The notes: generated by a model not told the origin, from the sequence alone. A stretch of DNA of 64,000 nt from Salegentibacter lacus (GCF_020164555.1 NZ_JAIQZB010000009.1:62001-126000), one strand, 5' to 3'. Positions 9,183 through 17,735 are shown, counted from the stretch's first letter. Numbers and translations: made by a program.

Positions 9183-10405
9183 TGAAGCTTAAGCAATTTT
9201 CTGAAATTTTATTTTGCATTGGTTTTTTACTGCTTTCCGCAGGGAATTTGTCAGCTCAAACAACTCGTGAAACCCTTGAGAAAAAACGGATAGAACTTCG
9301 AAATGAAATTCGTAGAATTAACGAACTAAGAAGCAGTAATAAGCAAAAGGAACGTTCGGTTTTAAGTCAGGTAGAAGACCTGGATCAACAAATAAGAAGT
9401 ACAGAAAACTTAATAAAAGTAACCAACCAGCAGGCGAATCTTTTAACCAATCAAATTAGTGCCAATACCAATAAAATTTCCCGACTTAGGCAAGAATTGG
9501 AACAGCTTAAGGAAGATTATGCCCGGATGATCGAGAAATCTTACAAAAGTAAATCTACCCAAAGCAGGATAATGTTTTTACTTTCTTCAAAAAACTTTTT
9601 GCAAGCTTATAAGCGCCTGCAGTATATGAAGCAATATACAAACTACAGGAAACAACAGGGAGACGAAATTCAAGCGCGTACAGAAGAATTGCAGCAGCTA
9701 AACGCCAATCTAGCCGATCAAAGGGAAACCAAGGATGCACTTATTGCCGAAAACAGGCAAACCCGTGCGCAATTGGAAAAAAACAAAAAGGCACAGCAGG
9801 ATTTAATGCAGAATATTAGAAGTAAAGAAGGTGAATTCGCGGCACAGATTAGACAAAAACAACAGGAAATAAATAAAATAGACGCGCAAATTGAGAAAAT
9901 GATTCGTGAGTCTATTGCGAAATCCAACGAAGAAAGCGGTTCTGCTGAAAGGGATGTTTACGAGTTAACTCCTGCAGCAAAAGCGCTTGCAGCCGATTTT
10001 GTTAAGAACAAAGGCCGTTTGCCCTGGCCGGTGAGATCTGGTGTTGTTACTTCCCGTTTTGGAAGGCAACCGCACCCGGTGGTAAAAACTATTTCCATTA
10101 ATAATAACGGGGTAAACATCGATACCGATCCAGGTGGAAAAGCCCGTGCTGTTTTTAATGGTATGGTGAGTGAAGTGCAAGTGCTAAAAGGGGCAAATAA
10201 AGCCGTAATGGTGAGGCACGGAGATTACATTACTATTTACGATAACCTTGAACAAGTTTTTGTAAAAAAAGGAGATGTGGTAAATACAGGGCAGGAACTT
10301 GGCGCAGTTGCTACTAGCCGGACTTCAGGGAAAACTACCTTACATTTCCTGATTTATAAAAATATGCAGAAGATGGATCCGGCAGATTGGATCCTGGAAA
10401 TGTAG
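9182..10405 (+). CDS. Murein hydrolase activator, EnvC/M23 family
   Basis: 407 aa: signal peptide (to about residue 26), long coiled coil rich in K/E/Q/R (about residues 28-255), then a LytM/M23 domain (about 285-405). In the LytM domain the zinc-site signature HxH is not evident: the position expected as HPG...D reads RQPHPVVKTISINNNGVNID and the later HxH reads TLHFLIY. This suggests a degenerate, non-catalytic LytM that activates amidases, as in EnvC and NlpD. It would act in septal peptidoglycan splitting in the periplasm. Last gene of the TPR-DUF4292-EnvC operon. Confidence 0.88.
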   Translation: MKLKQFSEILFCIGFLLLSAGNLSAQTTRETLEKKRIELRNEIRRINELRSSNKQKERSVLSQVEDLDQQIRSTENLIKVTNQQANLLTNQISANTNKISRLRQELEQLKEDYARMIEKSYKSKSTQSRIMFLLSSKNFLQAYKRLQYMKQYTNYRKQQGDEIQARTEELQQLNANLADQRETKDALIAENRQTRAQLEKNKKAQQDLMQNIRSKEGEFAAQIRQKQQEINKIDAQIEKMIRESIAKSNEESGSAERDVYELTPAAKALAADFVKNKGRLPWPVRSGVVTSRFGRQPHPVVKTISINNNGVNIDTDPGGKARAVFNGMVSEVQVLKGANKAVMVRHGDYITIYDNLEQVFVKKGDVVNTGQELGAVATSRTSGKTTLHFLIYKNMQKMDPADWILEM

Positions 10406-10443
10406 TTTTTAAGATTTTTAGCTTCGGTTAGGTTAGATAGAAT

Positions 10444-10476
10444 GGTTAAAGTCCATACTACTCATGTTTTTTAACC
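10444..10476. terminator. Possible weak terminator between convergent genes
   Basis: GGTTAAA (10444-10450) and TTTAACC (10470-10476) form a 7-bp inverted repeat between the EnvC-like gene and the convergent thioesterase. The loop is long (19 bases) and the T-run lies inside it, so efficiency is doubtful. The rest of the 142-base spacer shows nothing. Confidence 0.3.
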
Positions 10477-10547
10477 GATTACCTTAACAAATATAGTATA
10501 CTAATAATTTTATTTAGAGTAAGGCTTCATTTACAAAATCCAAACGG

Positions 10548-11060
10548 TTAGTCTTTAAACAAAGCTTTAAGTTCTGTGGCTTCGTTGGGTTTCATTTTAC
10601 CGGCGAGTACGAGGCTAAGTTGTTTTCTTCTTAAAGCGGCATCGTAGCGTTGTTTTTCGAGCTCTGTTTCGGGTTCTAAAGGTGGTACGGCAACAGGTGC
10701 ACCTGTTTCATCTACGGCTACAAAAGTATAAATAGCTTCATTGGCTTTAGTTCGGTTTCCGCTTTCGCGATCTTCTACCCAAACATCGATAAAGATTTCC
10801 ATAGAAGATTTAAAAGCACGGGAAACTGCTGCTTCTACGGTAACAACACTTCCTAAAGGAACGGCTTTATTAAAGGCAACGTGATTTACCGAAGCGGTAA
10901 CAACTATCCTGCGGCTGTGTCGCCTCGCGGCAATACTGGCAGCGCGATCCATTCGCGCAAGGAGTTCTCCTCCAAAAAGATTATTGAGTGGGTTGGTTTC
11001 ACTGGGTAAAACCAAGTCGGTTAAAGTAGTTCTGGATTCTTTTGGGTGTTTTGCCTGCAT
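10548..11060 (-). CDS. Acyl-CoA thioesterase, hotdog fold (YciA/BACH-like)
   Basis: About 170 aa from the ATG at 11060. LTDLVLPSETNPLNNLFGGELLARMDRAASIAARRHS is the hotdog signature of acyl-CoA thioesterases: N/D near the helix and GG before the long central helix. It hydrolyses acyl-CoA to free acid and CoA in the cytoplasm. An upstream TTG at 11078 would add six residues, but that TTG is part of a TATTTTTG promoter box (11076-11083), so I reject it. The C-terminal tail is Lys/Glu-rich. Chain-length preference unknown. Confidence 0.9.
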   Translation of the reverse strand: MQAKHPKESRTTLTDLVLPSETNPLNNLFGGELLARMDRAASIAARRHSRRIVVTASVNHVAFNKAVPLGSVVTVEAAVSRAFKSSMEIFIDVWVEDRESGNRTKANEAIYTFVAVDETGAPVAVPPLEPETELEKQRYDAALRRKQLSLVLAGKMKPNEATELKALFKD

Positions 11061-11075
11061 TTTGCCAATTTTGGG

Positions 11076-11083
11076 CAAAAATA
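11076..11083 (-). promoter_or_regulatory. Promoter -7 box of the thioesterase gene
   Basis: Minus strand TATTTTTG fits the Bacteroidota TAnnTTTG -7 consensus, 15 bases before the ATG at 11060. No TTG at the usual 19-21 base spacing upstream, so the -33 element is weak or missing. Confidence 0.5.
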
Positions 11084-11117
11084 AGGTGCTTTGCGCAATT
11101 TACGGCTTAAAGAACTA

Positions 11118-12047
11118 TTAAAGTTCCTGTACCAGTAACCACGCACCTTCGTTAGAAGATTTTACTTCGCGTAGCATATTTATGGCATCACGTCTTTTTT
11201 CGTGGCTGGCGTAAACAACCTGATGTAGACCATATCTGTTTTCGCCAAGTAGATGTGCTTTAAAACCTTCTTTTCTAAGTTCTGCGACCTTTGTTTTCGC
11301 ATTTTCTTCTACGCGAAATGCACCGGCTACAATATGGTAATTTCCGGTTTGTTTAGCTACGTTAAAAGTTACGGCCGGTAAAGGATTATCAATTATAAAA
11401 GTAGCCTGCTGAATTTGCTCCTGAAGTTGTTCTTGCGCTTGTTGTTGCTCGGCAATATTGTGTTTAGAAACCTGGCTGCTATATATATTTAAACCCGCAA
11501 AGCCTGAAATTCCCAGGGCAATAAGACCAATAGCAGCATGCTTAAGATAAGCAGGTGATTTTCTTCTTTCCGGAGTGAAATGTATTGGAGCCTTTTCTTC
11601 AAGTTCTTCAACTTGCTTTTTATAAACTTCCCGACTAATCGCAGATGCTTTTACGTTTTCCAGGCCAAAAGAATCGGTTAGGTAATTTACCTTTTCAACA
11701 GGTTCAAATTGAAGTTTTTCTTCAGCATAATAAAAACGGCCAATATTTTCCAGTTCAACCTTTCCGTCTTCCTTAAAAGACTCTTCCAGTTTACCCACAA
11801 ATTCAGTAATCTTATTAACCGCAGTGGAATAAGATACATTTTGTGTGGCAGCGATGTAGTTGGCTAAAAGTCCATCGTTCTTTTTTAATTGCGAATTAAA
11901 GGAAACTACCTTCTTGGGCGGATGTAAAACCTCACTTTCTTTGTCTATATAAGCCGGCTCTTTTTGGGAAAGGAAAGCCCCGAAACCGGGTAATATTACG
12001 CATTCGTAACGATAAAGTAAATCCTGGATGTAGTTAGCTATCTTCAT
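11118..12047 (-). CDS. HU-CCDC81-type, membrane-anchored SPOR protein
   Basis: 309 aa, three parts. Residues 1-130 resemble the paired CCDC81-like HU domains of Bacteroidota (VILPGFGAFLSQ; NDGLLANYIAATQNVSYSTAV; VELENIGRFYY). A single transmembrane helix follows at about 168-190. The periplasmic part has a Gln-rich stretch and a C-terminal SPOR domain (about 232-309; YHIVAGAFRVEENAKTKVAELRKEGF), which in characterised proteins binds denuded peptidoglycan at the septum. It may tie a cytoplasmic structure to cell-wall division sites; that role is inferred. Divergent from dprA. Confidence 0.88.
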   Translation of the reverse strand: MKIANYIQDLLYRYECVILPGFGAFLSQKEPAYIDKESEVLHPPKKVVSFNSQLKKNDGLLANYIAATQNVSYSTAVNKITEFVGKLEESFKEDGKVELENIGRFYYAEEKLQFEPVEKVNYLTDSFGLENVKASAISREVYKKQVEELEEKAPIHFTPERRKSPAYLKHAAIGLIALGISGFAGLNIYSSQVSKHNIAEQQQAQEQLQEQIQQATFIIDNPLPAVTFNVAKQTGNYHIVAGAFRVEENAKTKVAELRKEGFKAHLLGENRYGLHQVVYASHEKRRDAINMLREVKSSNEGAWLLVQEL

Positions 12048-12052
12048 TGCCG

Positions 12053-12060
12053 CAAAAATA
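12053..12060 (-). promoter_or_regulatory. Promoter -7 box very close to the SPOR gene start
   Basis: Minus strand TATTTTTG ends only 5 bases before the ATG at 12047. Transcription from it would begin at or next to the start codon, so the mRNA could be leaderless or nearly so. Confidence 0.45.
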
Positions 12061-12145
12061 AGGTGTTATTTTGAACCTCCTAAAGTTACCCAAAGAAATT
12101 TTATTAACAAACCTTTTTTTCTGTAATTTTAATGAAAATAGAATT

Positions 12146-13246
12146 ATGTCTACTGAAGAGTTACAGTATGTCTTGGCGTTACAACACATTAAAAATCTGG
12201 GAGATACCCTTTCGAAAAAATTAATCAGGCATTTTGGATCGGCAAAAAATGTATTACAGCAAAAGAAGCAAACTTTGCTTAAAATTGATGGAATTGGTAT
12301 TGCCCGATTGAAAGACTTCTTTGATGCTTCCCACCTAAAAGCAGCCGAACAAGAGCTGAAATTCATTGAAAAGAACAATATTAAAACGCTTTATTTTAAA
12401 GATGAGCGCTATCCTGAAAAATTAAAACATTGTATAGACGGCCCGGTATTGTTGTTCCAGCGCGGAAATATCAATCTAAAGAAACAGAGAATTATTAGTG
12501 TGGTGGGAACCCGAAAAATCACTCAAAGTGGAGTTGCATTTTGCGAAAAATTCATTGAAGAATTAAGTCCGTTAAATCCGGTTATCGTCTCGGGTTTTGC
12601 ATACGGAGTAGATATTACAGCGCAAAGAGCGGCTATCGCCAATAATTTGCAAACCATTGGTTGTTTGGCGCACGGGTTCGATCAGATTTATCCCAAAGTG
12701 CATCATAAGTATGTGCCTTCAGTTGAAGAAAACGGTGGTTTCTTTACCGATTTTTGGAGCAGCGATGATTTCGACAGGAATAATTTTTTAAAAAGAAACC
12801 GAATAATCGCCGGTCTAAGCGAAGCAACTGTGGTGATAGAAAGTGCCGAAAAAGGCGGTTCGCTGGTCACTGCCGATATTGCCAATTCCTATAACCGGGA
12901 AGTTTTTGCTGTTCCGGGAAGACCTTCAGATAAATTGAGCAAAGGCTGCAATAATTTAATAAAATCGCAAAAAGCGCATCTGTTGAATTCCGCCGCAGAT
13001 TTGGTTTATATGCTTAACTGGCAACTGGAGGAAGCTGCGAAACCGGTACAAAAACAATTATTTATAGATCTTGATGAGGAGGAAAATAATGTGTTCGGAT
13101 TTTTGCAAAAGGAAGGGAAAGCCCAGTTAGACAGCATTGCACTAAACTGTGACTTTCCCTCTTATAAAACTGCGGGTATTTTAATTAATATGGAATTAAA
13201 AGGCGTGGTGCGCCCATTACCCGGTAAATTATTTGAATTAATCTAG
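12146..13246 (+). CDS. dprA: DNA-processing protein A
   Basis: 366 aa from ATG 12146; the longer frame from TTG 12071 adds an unlikely 25-residue leader. An N-terminal helix-hairpin-helix-like region (LRHF...KIDGIGIARLKDF) precedes the Rossmann domain: VVGTRK, then VSGFAYGVDITAQRAAI, and the signature KRNRIIAGLSEATVVIESAEKGGSLVTADIA. A C-terminal winged helix (about 300-366) closes it. DprA loads RecA on incoming single-stranded DNA in natural transformation. Its 3' end overlaps the convergent trpS by 4 bases. Confidence 0.95.
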   Translation: MSTEELQYVLALQHIKNLGDTLSKKLIRHFGSAKNVLQQKKQTLLKIDGIGIARLKDFFDASHLKAAEQELKFIEKNNIKTLYFKDERYPEKLKHCIDGPVLLFQRGNINLKKQRIISVVGTRKITQSGVAFCEKFIEELSPLNPVIVSGFAYGVDITAQRAAIANNLQTIGCLAHGFDQIYPKVHHKYVPSVEENGGFFTDFWSSDDFDRNNFLKRNRIIAGLSEATVVIESAEKGGSLVTADIANSYNREVFAVPGRPSDKLSKGCNNLIKSQKAHLLNSAADLVYMLNWQLEEAAKPVQKQLFIDLDEEENNVFGFLQKEGKAQLDSIALNCDFPSYKTAGILINMELKGVVRPLPGKLFELI

Positions 13247-14211
13247 TAACCTACTTTTGTTCTAACTCTATTAATAACCTCATTGGCCACATTCCTGGCT
13301 TTTTCGGCGCCAACTTCCAGGGCTTTATCCAATTCTTCCAGGTTATTCATATAATATTCATACTTTTTTCTTGGCGTTTCAAACTGCTCTAAAAGTACTT
13401 CGTATAAGGCTTGTTTTGCGTGTCCGTAACCAAAGCCTCCAGCTTCATAATTCTTTCGCATTTCTGCAATTTGTGCTTCAGAAGCTACTAATTTGTACAA
13501 GTTGAAAACATTGCAGGTATCAGGATTTTTAGGTTCTTCCAAAGGCGTACTATCGGTTGCGATAGCCATAATTTGTTTCCTGAGTTTTTTATCGGTGACA
13601 AAAAGATTTATCGTGTTACTTTTAGATTTACTCATTTTGGCACCATCAGTGCCCGGAACGTACATCGTGTTTTCTTGAACTTTTGCTTCAGGAATTACAA
13701 AAGTTTCGCCCATTTTTGAATGAAAACGGGAAGCTACATCTCGCGTAATTTCCAAATGCTGAAGCTGGTCTTTTCCTACCGGTACAATTTCGGCATCATA
13801 CAACAAAATATCTGCGGCCATTAGCATTGGGTAAGTGAAAAGTCCGGCGTTTACATCTTCTAACCTATCTGATTTATCTTTAAAAGAATGCGCCAGAGTT
13901 AAGCGTTGATAAGGAAAAAAGCAGCTTAAATACCAGGAAAGCTCTGCCGTTTGCGGAATATCGCTCTGGCGGTAAAATACCGTCTTTTCAATATCAATTC
14001 CACAAGCCAGCCAGGTTGCGGCCACAGAGTAAGTGTTATTTCTTAAAGTTTCGGCATCTTTTATTTGGGTTAGCGAATGCATATCGGCAATAAAAATAAA
14101 AGAATCGTTATCGGGTTTATTGGCCATTTCTATAGCCGGTAAAATTGCTCCCAATAAATTTCCCAGGTGGGGAGTTCCTGTGCTTTGTACTCCTGTAAGA
14201 ATTCTGGACAT
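13243..14211 (-). CDS. trpS: Tryptophanyl-tRNA synthetase
   Basis: 322 aa class I synthetase that charges tRNA-Trp. The HIGH equivalent is STGTPHLGN (residues 10-18) and the KMSKS loop is GAKMSKSKSNTI around residue 195; GKDQLQHLEITRDVA is the conserved substrate region. Full length for the family. Single gene with its own -7 box, convergent with dprA. Confidence 0.97.
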   Translation of the reverse strand: MSRILTGVQSTGTPHLGNLLGAILPAIEMANKPDNDSFIFIADMHSLTQIKDAETLRNNTYSVAATWLACGIDIEKTVFYRQSDIPQTAELSWYLSCFFPYQRLTLAHSFKDKSDRLEDVNAGLFTYPMLMAADILLYDAEIVPVGKDQLQHLEITRDVASRFHSKMGETFVIPEAKVQENTMYVPGTDGAKMSKSKSNTINLFVTDKKLRKQIMAIATDSTPLEEPKNPDTCNVFNLYKLVASEAQIAEMRKNYEAGGFGYGHAKQALYEVLLEQFETPRKKYEYYMNNLEELDKALEVGAEKARNVANEVINRVRTKVGY

Positions 14212-14230
14212 CTGCTTTTTCTGTTTTCTG

Positions 14231-14238
14231 CAAAGGTA
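14231..14238 (-). promoter_or_regulatory. Promoter -7 box of trpS
   Basis: Minus strand TACCTTTG (TAnnTTTG) 19 bases before the trpS ATG. It is back to back with the plus-strand box at 14272-14279, giving divergent promoters in a 74-base spacer. No good -33 TTG at standard spacing. Confidence 0.5.
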
Positions 14239-14271
14239 CTTTTTTTACCGAATTCCCTCGGTTCAATTTAG

Positions 14272-14279
14272 TACTTTTG
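14272..14279 (+). promoter_or_regulatory. Promoter -7 box of the plsC-like gene
   Basis: TACTTTTG, 6 bases before the ATG at 14286. The TTG inside it is the apparent start of a longer frame and should not be used as a start codon. The leader would be very short. Confidence 0.5.
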
Positions 14280-14285
14280 GTTCCT

Positions 14286-15044
14286 ATGAGCATTCTACGC
14301 ACAATACTTACTTTTTTATGGAGAATCTGGTTTTATATTCTTCTGGTATTACCAATTTTAGTAATGTTCCCCGTGCTTGTTGTTTTCTCTTCTTCTGAAA
14401 GACTTTATCCTAAATATTATGTTTGCGCCCGTATTTGGGCTAAATGTATCTTATACGGAATGGGTTTTTATCCTGAAATTAAAAGGATGCAGCAACTTGA
14501 CCCGAAGAAGAATTATATGTTGGTGGCCAACCACACTTCTATGATAGACATTATGATGATGCTGGTAATAATTAAGCAACCATTTATTTTTGTTGGAAAG
14601 AGGGAACTTGCTAAAATTCCGGTTTTTGGTTTTTTCTACCGGAAAACAAACATAACCGTAGATAGAAATTGCGCTAAAAGCAAACAGCATGTAGTGACCG
14701 AGGCCCGAAGAAGATTAGATATGGGAATGAGTATTTGCATTTTCCCTGAAGGCGGAGTTCCTGAAGATAGATCGCTTGTTTTAGATACTTTTAAAGATGG
14801 TGCATTTAGATTGGCAATTGCGCACCATATCCCTATTGTTCCGATAACTTTTTACGATAATAAAAAGCGATTTTCCTATAAGTTCATTTCCGGTGGGCCG
14901 GGAAAACTCAGGGTGAAAATCCAAGAATTCATTAGCACCAAAGAAATGCAGCCGGGTGACAGGAGGGAGTTGAGAAACCAAACGCGGCAGGTAATTTTTG
15001 AGGAGCTCACTAAAGATTTGGAGAAAAAAAATCCTTCAAAATAA
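14286..15044 (+). CDS. 1-acyl-sn-glycerol-3-phosphate acyltransferase (PlsC family), copy 1
   Basis: 252 aa, starting MSILRTILTF. N-terminal membrane segment, then the acyltransferase motifs: NHTSMID (the catalytic HX4D), the glycerol-phosphate binding block around KIPVFGFFYRKTNITVDR, and FPEGG. It makes phosphatidic acid from lysophosphatidic acid at the inner membrane. A second homologue lies at 48035-48766, so which one serves the main phospholipid route is open. Start chosen at 14286 because the alternative TTG lies in a promoter box. Confidence 0.9.
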   Translation: MSILRTILTFLWRIWFYILLVLPILVMFPVLVVFSSSERLYPKYYVCARIWAKCILYGMGFYPEIKRMQQLDPKKNYMLVANHTSMIDIMMMLVIIKQPFIFVGKRELAKIPVFGFFYRKTNITVDRNCAKSKQHVVTEARRRLDMGMSICIFPEGGVPEDRSLVLDTFKDGAFRLAIAHHIPIVPITFYDNKKRFSYKFISGGPGKLRVKIQEFISTKEMQPGDRRELRNQTRQVIFEELTKDLEKKNPSK

Positions 15045-15058
15045 ATATTCTGAAGGAT
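15024..15058 (-). terminator. Terminator of the sigma/anti-sigma operon, overlapping plsC end
   Basis: Read on the minus strand, ATCCTTCA (15051-15058) pairs perfectly with TGAAGGAT (15031-15038), followed by a run of seven T (15024-15030). It ends transcription coming from the barrel gene at 15078 and lies across the last codons of the convergent plsC gene. Confidence 0.7.
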
Positions 15059-15077
15059 CTAATTCATTTCATAGGTG

Positions 15078-16544
15078 TTAAAAATTAAAACTTATCCCCG
15101 AATATATACCAAAGTAAAACGGTCTAACGCCTGGAGCATCATCAAAAGTATCTAGCTGATATTTAAAGATCGGTTCTAAATTCAGCATAAAACTGTCGGT
15201 AATTTTATAATCCAGCCCCACGCCAACATTTGTGCTAAAGCTAACTTTATTGATGTTATTGGCTTCGCCAATTCTGGTGTTCTGATTATTGGTATTTACC
15301 TTTATACTGTTTTCATCTAAAAATAGGCTACTTCCTCCTGCAATTAGGTTAAGACCAATTTTACTGTCAATAAGATTATATTCTATTTCTAATGGAATTT
15401 CAATAAAACCGAACTGCTGATTGATCTCTCCCGGTAATGCCATATTATTGACAGAGGAAAAGTTAGAATTATTGTCACTATCAATATTGCCGGGAAGACC
15501 GCTTGGAGCCGCATTTTCTAATTGAACATTGTTCCCTGAAGATTCATAATTTATAGAACTAATAGTATTTGGATTTAATGAGGCAGAAAAAACGATGTCT
15601 TCTACATTATAGCTCATTGCTACCTTAGAAATCCCACTTCTTATCTTTATTTTTTCTGATATTGAATAAGCTAAATTCATACCATAGGCCATACTTACCT
15701 GGGAGCTGGTATTATTACTGGAAAATTGAGGGTCTATAGCATTCCCGCTGCCTATATTGTCATAAAAAACAGGAGCCGCAAAAGTGCTTAACCTAAGTTT
15801 CTTTTTAGAAGCTTCAGCAATAAGTTCTTCTTCCTTATCGAGATTTTTTTCTTCTTCTATTTGTGCTAATTGTTCTGCTATTTCAAGGCTGTCTTTGAGG
15901 GAAATCGCTTCTTCTTTTTCATTATTTTCTTTACTGTTTTCGGCGATTGCTTCAGGCTTCTGTTCGTTTTTTGATTTTGGATTGATGAAATCCTGATTTT
16001 GAATTTTTTCTTCTTCTGAATCTTGATGATCTTCTCCCACTATTGCTGAATTTTGCTCATTTAATTTACCTGCGGTATTTTCTGAATTTTGTTCTTCAGC
16101 TGAATCATTAGAAGTTTTTATGGCTTCTGAATTAGTATTTTCTGAAGCTATAGCCGAATTGTTATTAGCTGATGAGGTGTTGGCACCTTCAGCAGTTGAA
16201 TAAGCAGCTTCATTAACATCTTTCAAGATTTTTGAAGCATTTATAAACTGTTCGTTTTTATTGATTTCGGGTAAATTTATTTGGGGTTTTGCAGTTTCTT
16301 CTACTTCAAAAACTACTTTGGTATTGGTAAAATTATTTTGACTAAAAAAATAACCGCCAAGCATTAAAGCTAAAACCGCGGCCACACCGCCAACTTTAAA
16401 CCATAACGGAATTATAAAAGGCTTTTTCTTATCTTTCTCTTGCAGTTTGCCAGCAATATTATCCCATAACTCAGGTCGCGGTTCGGGGGCAAAATCCCTG
16501 AACTTTTCCTGGTAGAGCCGGTCTATGTTCTTTCTTTCTTTCAT
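15078..16544 (-). CDS. Anti-sigma-like protein fused to an outer-membrane beta-barrel
   Basis: 488 aa. Residues 1-42 are a short charged segment (NIDRLYQEKFRDFAPEPRPELW) like the cytoplasmic start of anti-sigma proteins, and 43-67 is one transmembrane helix. Residues 70-249 are a low-complexity Asn/Ser/Glu-rich linker, and about 250-488 look like a PorT-type outer-membrane barrel (alternating strands, C-terminal Phe in GISFNF). It overlaps the sigma-factor gene by 4 bases (ATGA), so they are co-translated. One chain could reach from inner to outer membrane and signal directly to the sigma factor; that is inference. Confidence 0.72.
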   Translation of the reverse strand: MKERKNIDRLYQEKFRDFAPEPRPELWDNIAGKLQEKDKKKPFIIPLWFKVGGVAAVLALMLGGYFFSQNNFTNTKVVFEVEETAKPQINLPEINKNEQFINASKILKDVNEAAYSTAEGANTSSANNNSAIASENTNSEAIKTSNDSAEEQNSENTAGKLNEQNSAIVGEDHQDSEEEKIQNQDFINPKSKNEQKPEAIAENSKENNEKEEAISLKDSLEIAEQLAQIEEEKNLDKEEELIAEASKKKLRLSTFAAPVFYDNIGSGNAIDPQFSSNNTSSQVSMAYGMNLAYSISEKIKIRSGISKVAMSYNVEDIVFSASLNPNTISSINYESSGNNVQLENAAPSGLPGNIDSDNNSNFSSVNNMALPGEINQQFGFIEIPLEIEYNLIDSKIGLNLIAGGSSLFLDENSIKVNTNNQNTRIGEANNINKVSFSTNVGVGLDYKITDSFMLNLEPIFKYQLDTFDDAPGVRPFYFGIYSGISFNF

Positions 16545-17083
16545 AGTGATTGCACCTTATTATCGTTGAGGTGGTTTTCTATTTTTTCTTTCAAAATATT
16601 CCTGGCGCGGGCCAGATTAGATTTTGAACTTCCAACACTTATGTTTAGCATATCGGCAATTTCTTTGTGAGAAAACCCGTCTAACGCATAGAGGTTAAAA
16701 ATTTGTCGGTAGCGTTCAGGTAACTTATGAATGCTTTCTAATAGAAAATCGGTAGTAATTTCTTCGTCATCAATTTCAACTACTGGATCTTCCAGTATAT
16801 TCTCATTAATGATTTCAAAATATTTTTCTTTTCGGTGCTTTTGTAGGGTGGTATTTATCACAATTCGTTTCATCCAACCTTCAAAAGATCCCTTGTCTCC
16901 ATATTGATCTATTTTATTGAATATGGTCATGAAACCATCCTGCAGGTTGTCTTCGGCCTGCTGGTAGTTATTAGAATACTTAAGGCACAGGCCAAAAAGT
17001 TTACCGGAGTACATACGGTAAAGCTTTTCCTGTGCCCTAATATCCTGTTTTTTACACTGAAGTATGAGTTTTTCTAAACTCAC
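16541..17083 (-). CDS. ECF RNA polymerase sigma factor
   Basis: 180 aa sigma-70 family protein without region 1 or 3, typical of the extracytoplasmic-function group. Region 2 spans about residues 20-90 (YRMYSGKLFGLCLKYSNNYQQAEDNLQDGF) and region 4 about 115-170 (LPERYRQIFNLYALDGFSHKEIADMLNISVGSSKSNLARAR, a helix-turn-helix). It uses a GTG start; no ATG is available upstream. Coupled to the anti-sigma/barrel gene downstream and 12 bases from the lipoprotein gene upstream. Its target promoters are not evident. Confidence 0.92.
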   Translation of the reverse strand: MSLEKLILQCKKQDIRAQEKLYRMYSGKLFGLCLKYSNNYQQAEDNLQDGFMTIFNKIDQYGDKGSFEGWMKRIVINTTLQKHRKEKYFEIINENILEDPVVEIDDEEITTDFLLESIHKLPERYRQIFNLYALDGFSHKEIADMLNISVGSSKSNLARARNILKEKIENHLNDNKVQSL

Positions 17084-17095
17084 TAACTTAGATTG

Positions 17096-17575
17096 TTATT
17101 CGTTAGTATTCTCTTGTGGGGTTTCCGGCTCCGGTTCTCCTACCGGAACATCAACGATTAAAAATTCCCCTTCGTCATTTTCATCAAAACCTGTAAGAAG
17201 CTTAAACTGGTAATTGTTATAGTCTTCACTGGTAATTCTTAGGTCTCTAATAGTTTTGGACTCATTTAAATCTCCTTCTTCTGTGCATTCTGTTAGATTG
17301 GCATCATAAGAAGTTACCGCATAAATTTCTATAACATAGATAGAGTCATTTTCTTCATCGATATATTCGTCGAAATCAAATGTGACGAAACTGTGGCAAG
17401 CGTTGGGCAACTCATAACTAACTTCCAGATCATAACTTTCGCCAATTTCAAAAAAACCAGGAAGATCTGCATCGGTTATTTTTGCGAAGTCATAATTTAC
17501 ATTCGGGCCGTCATCATTCGTATCACAACTGTAGATACTTACGGCTAAAATCATTAATAAAGCAATTCTTTTCAT
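17096..17575 (-). CDS. Lipoprotein upstream of the ECF sigma gene, unknown function
   Basis: 159 aa. Lipoprotein signal peptide MKRIALLMILAVSIYSC with Cys at residue 17, then an Asp/Glu-rich domain carrying two further cysteines that could pair (CHSFVTFDF and LTECTEEG). The tail is Pro/Glu-rich (PVGEPEPETPQEN). No known domain. It is the first gene of the lipoprotein-sigma-barrel operon, so it may be a regulated output or part of the sensing device. Confidence 0.75.
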   Translation of the reverse strand: MKRIALLMILAVSIYSCDTNDDGPNVNYDFAKITDADLPGFFEIGESYDLEVSYELPNACHSFVTFDFDEYIDEENDSIYVIEIYAVTSYDANLTECTEEGDLNESKTIRDLRITSEDYNNYQFKLLTGFDENDEGEFLIVDVPVGEPEPETPQENTNE

Positions 17576-17644
17576 TTTAGATATATTATTTAGGGTTATC
17601 TATTTCATAGATGCAGCATGAATGAAAAGGTTGCGTCCGGAATC

Positions 17645-17672
17645 AAAAAAATCCCTCTTTTTAAGGGATTTT
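17645..17672 (-). terminator. Intrinsic terminator downstream of recA
   Basis: Minus strand AAAATCCCT (17664-17672 complement) pairs with AGGGATTTT, loop of 8, followed by TTTTTT (17645-17650). It separates recA from the lipoprotein/sigma operon on the same strand. Confidence 0.78.
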
Positions 17673-17735
17673 TAAGATTTGGTTATTTTTTACTTTTAAA
17701 ATGCTAACAGGCTTAAGTGACGTTAGTCACTGATT

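Noticed and set aside
9182-10405. Active M23 endopeptidase
   Set aside because: Zinc ligands of the LytM motif are not recognisable; an EnvC-type activator fits better.
11060-11078. Longer thioesterase start at TTG 11078
   Set aside because: The TTG is part of a TATTTTTG promoter box and ATG 11060 fits the family length.
12071-12146. Longer dprA start at TTG 12071
   Set aside because: Adds a 25-residue leader unlike DprA; ATG 12146 gives a normal length.
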